The notes under the pieces are model-generated. The model had not been told where the DNA came from. It saw only the letters and a program-made list of their open reading frames with translations, and did not search any database. Both the position numbers and the translations under genes were made by a program. Source: Clostridiales bacterium UBA735 (GTDB taxonomy: Bacteria; Bacillota; Clostridia; Oscillospirales; Oscillospiraceae). From it: DNA of 6,949 nt. Location of the stretch: contig DBLB01000028.1 in NCBI GenBank assembly GCA_002298695.1, positions 1 to 6,949 on the forward strand, read 5' to 3'. Each line of letters opens with the position of its first letter. The stretch's first letter is position 1. Of the stretch, positions 5,387 through 6,949 are shown piece by piece.

Positions 5387-5671
5387 ATGAAAAAGATGTT
5401 CACGCCCTGGCTGGCTGAAGCCTGCTTTGCAGATGACAATGCATTTTTCGCCTATCTGATGCGGTACAATCAGGTCTGCAACGTCGTCCGCGTCGTGCTG
5501 TTCATCATTGCCGCCGTGACGCTGATGATCGGCTATGCCTCGTCCGACTCAGTGGCTTTCGTTCATCCCTGGTATACCATCGCCGTGGCCGCGATGGTGC
5601 TCGCGTTGGGCGTCAGTCTGTTGATTGCACAGAACGAAAAGGTGTTGCCGCCCAATCTGCAGCAGAAATAG
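5387..5671 (+). CDS. Small two-helix membrane protein, unknown function
   Basis: The 94-aa product has a 30-residue soluble N-terminal part (MKKMFTPWLAEACFADDNAFFAYLMRYNQ) and then two predicted membrane helices at about 32-51 and 62-81. They are joined by a short loop (ASSDSVAFVHPW), and a polar tail ends the protein. I do not recognise a family. Both ends should lie on the same side of the membrane, probably inside. The start at 5387 is set by AAGGAG (5374-5379) seven bases upstream. The frame is open further 5', but that part overlaps the promoter. The gene appears monocistronic: its own promoter lies before it and a long hairpin follows 16 bases after the stop. The next gene converges on it. 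Confidence 0.8.
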   Translation: MKKMFTPWLAEACFADDNAFFAYLMRYNQVCNVVRVVLFIIAAVTLMIGYASSDSVAFVHPWYTIAVAAMVLALGVSLLIAQNEKVLPPNLQQK

Positions 5672-5684
5672 GTGCCGGGACGGC

Positions 5685-5724
5685 AAAACGCGCCCGGGCG
5701 GAAGTTTCCGCCCGGGCGCGTCTG
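5685..5724. terminator. Bidirectional terminator hairpin between convergent genes
   Basis: A perfect 15-bp, very GC-rich stem (5688-5702 with 5707-5721) has a 4-base loop. On the minus strand it runs into TTTT (complement of 5685-5688). On the plus strand the following bases (CTGATTTTC) are only moderately T-rich. Its place between the stops of two convergent genes (5671 and 5739) fits shared termination. Confidence 0.75.
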
Positions 5725-5738
5725 ATTTTCTGATTGGA

Positions 5739-6272
5739 TCAAGGCCGGAACAGGAGCAAAGAAAACCACGTGACGAGGTTTCCAGCATAAAATTCGATGC
5801 TCTCCCGTTCAGCCAGCGCCGTCACAACGATGCCGTGGCTTTCCACGCACGGGAACATCCGGTCCGGGTGCCGGCAGGGGGCGTCCGGGTAAGCGCAGCG
5901 CTCGCAGATGGCGCAGGCTTCGGTGGAGAGGACCATGACATCCTGCACTGCCGGGCGCAGAATGGCCAGCGCCTGCCGCGTGATCTCCTCATGCGGCGCG
6001 CGGGTGGCGAGTGTCTCCTCCAGATTGGCAATGTCCGATACCTCGGTCAGCGTCGTGAGATAGAGCGCCTGCGGATAGGACAGGCAGCGCGCCCTGCACG
6101 CCTCCACAGTCCCAACTGCCGGTGGACAGGCCCAGGATTTTCCGTACATCGGGCACTCCTGCTCGCATACATGCCGGATACGGTCTGAAAATATCAGCTC
6201 CGCCGTATCGATCCATCCGAACTGCGCCAGCGGCAGCGCGGAGAGCGCCTGCTCGATTGCTTCCCGATTCAT
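5739..6272 (-). CDS. DUF2284-type Cys-rich metal-binding protein
   Basis: The 177-aa product matches the DUF2284 family of predicted metal-binding proteins, found mainly in anaerobic bacteria and archaea. Its function is not established. The N-terminal cluster is RHVCEQECPMYGKSWACPP (33-51), with Cys36, Cys40 and Cys49, followed by Cys59 and Cys63. The C-terminal cluster has Cys120, Cys123 and Cys126 in CAICERC, plus Cys133 in APCRHPDRMFPC and Cys142. CxxCxxC followed by a further Cys looks like an iron-sulfur site, though zinc is possible. SHGIVV (145-150) is a typical family end motif. No signal peptide is seen, so it should be cytosolic. The ATG at 6272 is preceded by a run of seven G that serves as the ribosome binding site. 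The gene has its own SigA-type promoter and looks monocistronic. A redox or metal-handling role is inference. Confidence 0.85.
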   Translation of the reverse strand: MNREAIEQALSALPLAQFGWIDTAELIFSDRIRHVCEQECPMYGKSWACPPAVGTVEACRARCLSYPQALYLTTLTEVSDIANLEETLATRAPHEEITRQALAILRPAVQDVMVLSTEACAICERCAYPDAPCRHPDRMFPCVESHGIVVTALAERESIEFYAGNLVTWFSLLLFRP

Positions 6273-6280
6273 TCGTTGAT

Positions 6281-6287
6281 CCCCCCC
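6281..6287 (-). promoter_or_regulatory. Homopolymer G7 ribosome binding site
   Basis: On the minus strand seven G lie eight bases before the ATG at 6272 and replace the usual AGGAGG. The sequence shows no other Shine-Dalgarno candidate there. Homopolymers of this kind can vary in length by replication slippage, which here would alter spacing and strength. Confidence 0.6.
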
Positions 6288-6302
6288 TGCATGCTTTCCT
6301 GT

Positions 6303-6331
6303 ATTCTACACGAAGCGCACCGCCGCGTCAA
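6303..6331 (-). promoter_or_regulatory. Promoter of the DUF2284 gene
   Basis: Read on the minus strand, TTGACG (6331-6326) and TAGAAT (6308-6303) are 17 bases apart. Five of six bases match each consensus. Transcription should start near 6296, giving a leader of about 24 bases. A large inverted repeat abuts the -35 on its upstream side. Confidence 0.8.
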
Positions 6332-6335
6332 GAGA

Positions 6336-6383
6336 CGCAGACACCGCCCGCCCCGGCAGCAGCCGGAACGGGCGGTGTCTGCG
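6336..6383. repeat. Large perfect inverted repeat between divergent promoters
   Basis: A perfect 15-bp stem (6336-6350 with 6369-6383) carries a nested 5-bp stem (6353-6357 with 6362-6366) in its loop. It lies upstream of both flanking genes, just beyond the DUF2284 -35 box, and has no T run on either side. A terminator is therefore unlikely. A protein-binding site, a dispersed extragenic palindrome or part of an unannotated RNA remain possible. Confidence 0.7.
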
Positions 6384-6419
6384 CAGGCCCGGCGCGGTGT
6401 GTGGAACGCCGGAACCTGC
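6383..6419. other. Second hairpin in the divergent intergenic region
   Basis: GCAGG (6383-6387) pairs with CCTGC (6415-6419), and inside it CCGGCG (6389-6394) pairs with CGCCGG (6407-6412). It directly abuts the larger inverted repeat and shares its last base. There is no T run and no open frame of note. Confidence 0.5.
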
Positions 6420-6429
6420 ATTCCGCCGC

Positions 6430-6458
6430 TTGCGCGGACGGGAAAAGTATGTTATACT
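6430..6458 (+). promoter_or_regulatory. Promoter of the HTH regulator gene
   Basis: A -10 TATACT (6453-6458) is preceded by TGT, forming an extended -10. A weak -35 (TTGCGC, 6430-6435) stands 17 bases upstream. Transcription should start near 6465, about 163 bases before the regulator ATG. Confidence 0.65.
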
Positions 6459-6461
6459 TTT
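6443..6461 (+). promoter_or_regulatory. Perfect palindrome over the -10 box, candidate operator
   Basis: AAAAGTAT (6443-6450) and ATACTTTT (6454-6461) form a perfect 8-bp inverted repeat around GTT. The site covers the entire extended -10 of the promoter that reads toward the HTH gene. A bound dimer would block RNA polymerase, so negative autoregulation by the encoded regulator is an attractive inference. Confidence 0.6.
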
Positions 6462-6464
6462 AAA

Positions 6465-6627
6465 GAATGCACTTGGATGAAAGCACATCTCTTCTCTGTT
6501 TTCAGCATAGCGTGCTGCGCCGCATTTGTCATCCTACCGCCGAGAATCCCCGTCCCCGGGTGGGAGAGGCACACTCTACTGCCAGTAGAATTCCCAGTGT
6601 TTTCAATGTTTTTCACAGGAGGACTTC
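6465..6627 (+). other. Long untranslated leader of the HTH regulator gene
   Basis: About 163 bases separate the predicted transcription start from the ATG. I see a 5-bp hairpin at 6503-6517 and a two-part hairpin at 6571-6600 (ACACT with AGTGT outside, CTACT with AGTAG inside). The second runs into TTTT and a T-rich stretch, so it could be a weak attenuator. No known riboswitch core was recognised. The frame open from 6467 has no ribosome binding site and overlaps the regulator in another frame, so it is not called. Confidence 0.35.
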
Positions 6628-6949
6628 ATGCAGGTCGAAGAAGCCGCGCTGCGGCGCACCGTTTCCAGAAATATCGCCGCCTACCGCAAGGCCCACAAGG
6701 ACACGCAGATGGATCTGGCCGCGAAGCTGAATTATTCCGACAAATCCATCTCCAAATGGGAGCGTGGGGAAAGTCTGCCCGATATCTATATCCTCACCCG
6801 GATCGCCGATCTCTATGGCGTGACGGTCAGCAACCTGATCGGCGAAGAAGAGCCGCCGAAGCAGGACCGCCCCGGCTTTCACATGTTCATTCTCATCCTC
6901 TCTGTGGCGCTGACGTTCGCCGTGGCGACGCTCGTGTTTTTCCTGTTCA
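6628..6949 (+). CDS. XRE-family HTH regulator with membrane segment, 3'-truncated by window edge
   Basis: The first 107 residues are present and the frame runs off the window. Residues about 14-71 form a Cro/C1-type helix-turn-helix: RNIAAYRKAHKDTQMDLAAKL (14-34) and the recognition region SDKSISKWERGESLPD (37-52), followed by LTRIADLYGVTVSNLIGEEE. This is the common XRE pattern of Clostridia. After a short acidic linker, residues 85-107 (HMFILILSVALTFAVATLVFFLF) form a membrane helix, so this is likely a membrane-tethered DNA-binding protein that may sense an envelope signal. The ATG at 6628 has AGGAGGA (6617-6623) just upstream. It has its own promoter covered by a palindrome. The downstream domain and any partner genes are out of view. 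Confidence 0.88.
   Translation, partial: MQVEEAALRRTVSRNIAAYRKAHKDTQMDLAAKLNYSDKSISKWERGESLPDIYILTRIADLYGVTVSNLIGEEEPPKQDRPGFHMFILILSVALTFAVATLVFFLF

Noticed and set aside
6467..6730. 87-aa frame in the leader of the HTH gene
   Set aside because: No ribosome binding site, no recognisable features, and it runs into the regulator gene in a different frame.

Overview
The window is about 6.9 kb of GC-rich chromosome. Gram-positive promoters (TTGACA / TATACT-like), GGAGG ribosome binding sites, simple hairpin-plus-T terminators, a CHAP + SLH cell-surface protein, Mini-RNase III and RqcH together suggest a high-GC Clostridia member, most likely Oscillospirales (the Oscillospiraceae/Ruminococcaceae type of gut anaerobe). 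This is inferred from gene families and base composition, not from a marker gene. No phage, IS, tRNA, rRNA or CRISPR element is visible.

Layout. (1) 1-884 (+): the 3' part of a class II fructose-bisphosphate aldolase, with a strong terminator. (2) 999-2147 (-): a secreted CHAP-domain protein with three SLH repeats, convergent to the aldolase and with its own terminator. (3) 2148-2302: a divergent promoter region holding tandem TGTAAC repeats that resemble an OmpR/WalR-family operator. (4) 2303-4870 (+): a tight cluster of mrnC (Mini-RNase III, TTG start), rqcH (ribosome quality control), an 87-aa Cys-rich small-domain protein and a 36-aa small protein, closed by a terminator-like hairpin at 4892-4930. 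(5) 4946-5233 (+): a 95-aa Cys/Ser-rich protein with CNS repeats at both ends. Its RBS starts right after the T-tract of that hairpin, so conditional read-through or a nearby hidden promoter is needed. (6) 5387-5671 (+): a 94-aa two-helix membrane protein with its own promoter. (7) 5739-6272 (-): a DUF2284-type Cys-rich metal-binding protein with a clear promoter. (8) 6273-6627: a divergent intergenic region with two hairpins, a promoter covered by a perfect palindrome, and a long leader. (9) 6628-6949 (+): the start of an XRE-type HTH regulator with a membrane segment, cut by the window end.

How the genes may work together. mrnC and rqcH both act on the large ribosomal subunit: the first matures 23S rRNA, the second tags nascent chains stuck on free 50S subunits. 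Their translational coupling suggests a ribosome maintenance operon. The CHAP-SLH protein probably acts in the cell envelope, and its promoter repeats hint at control by a cell-wall-stress response regulator. Three separate Cys-rich proteins lie within 2 kb (4457-6272); a shared role is not shown. The least explained locus is the Cys/Ser repeat gene with its hairpin leader.
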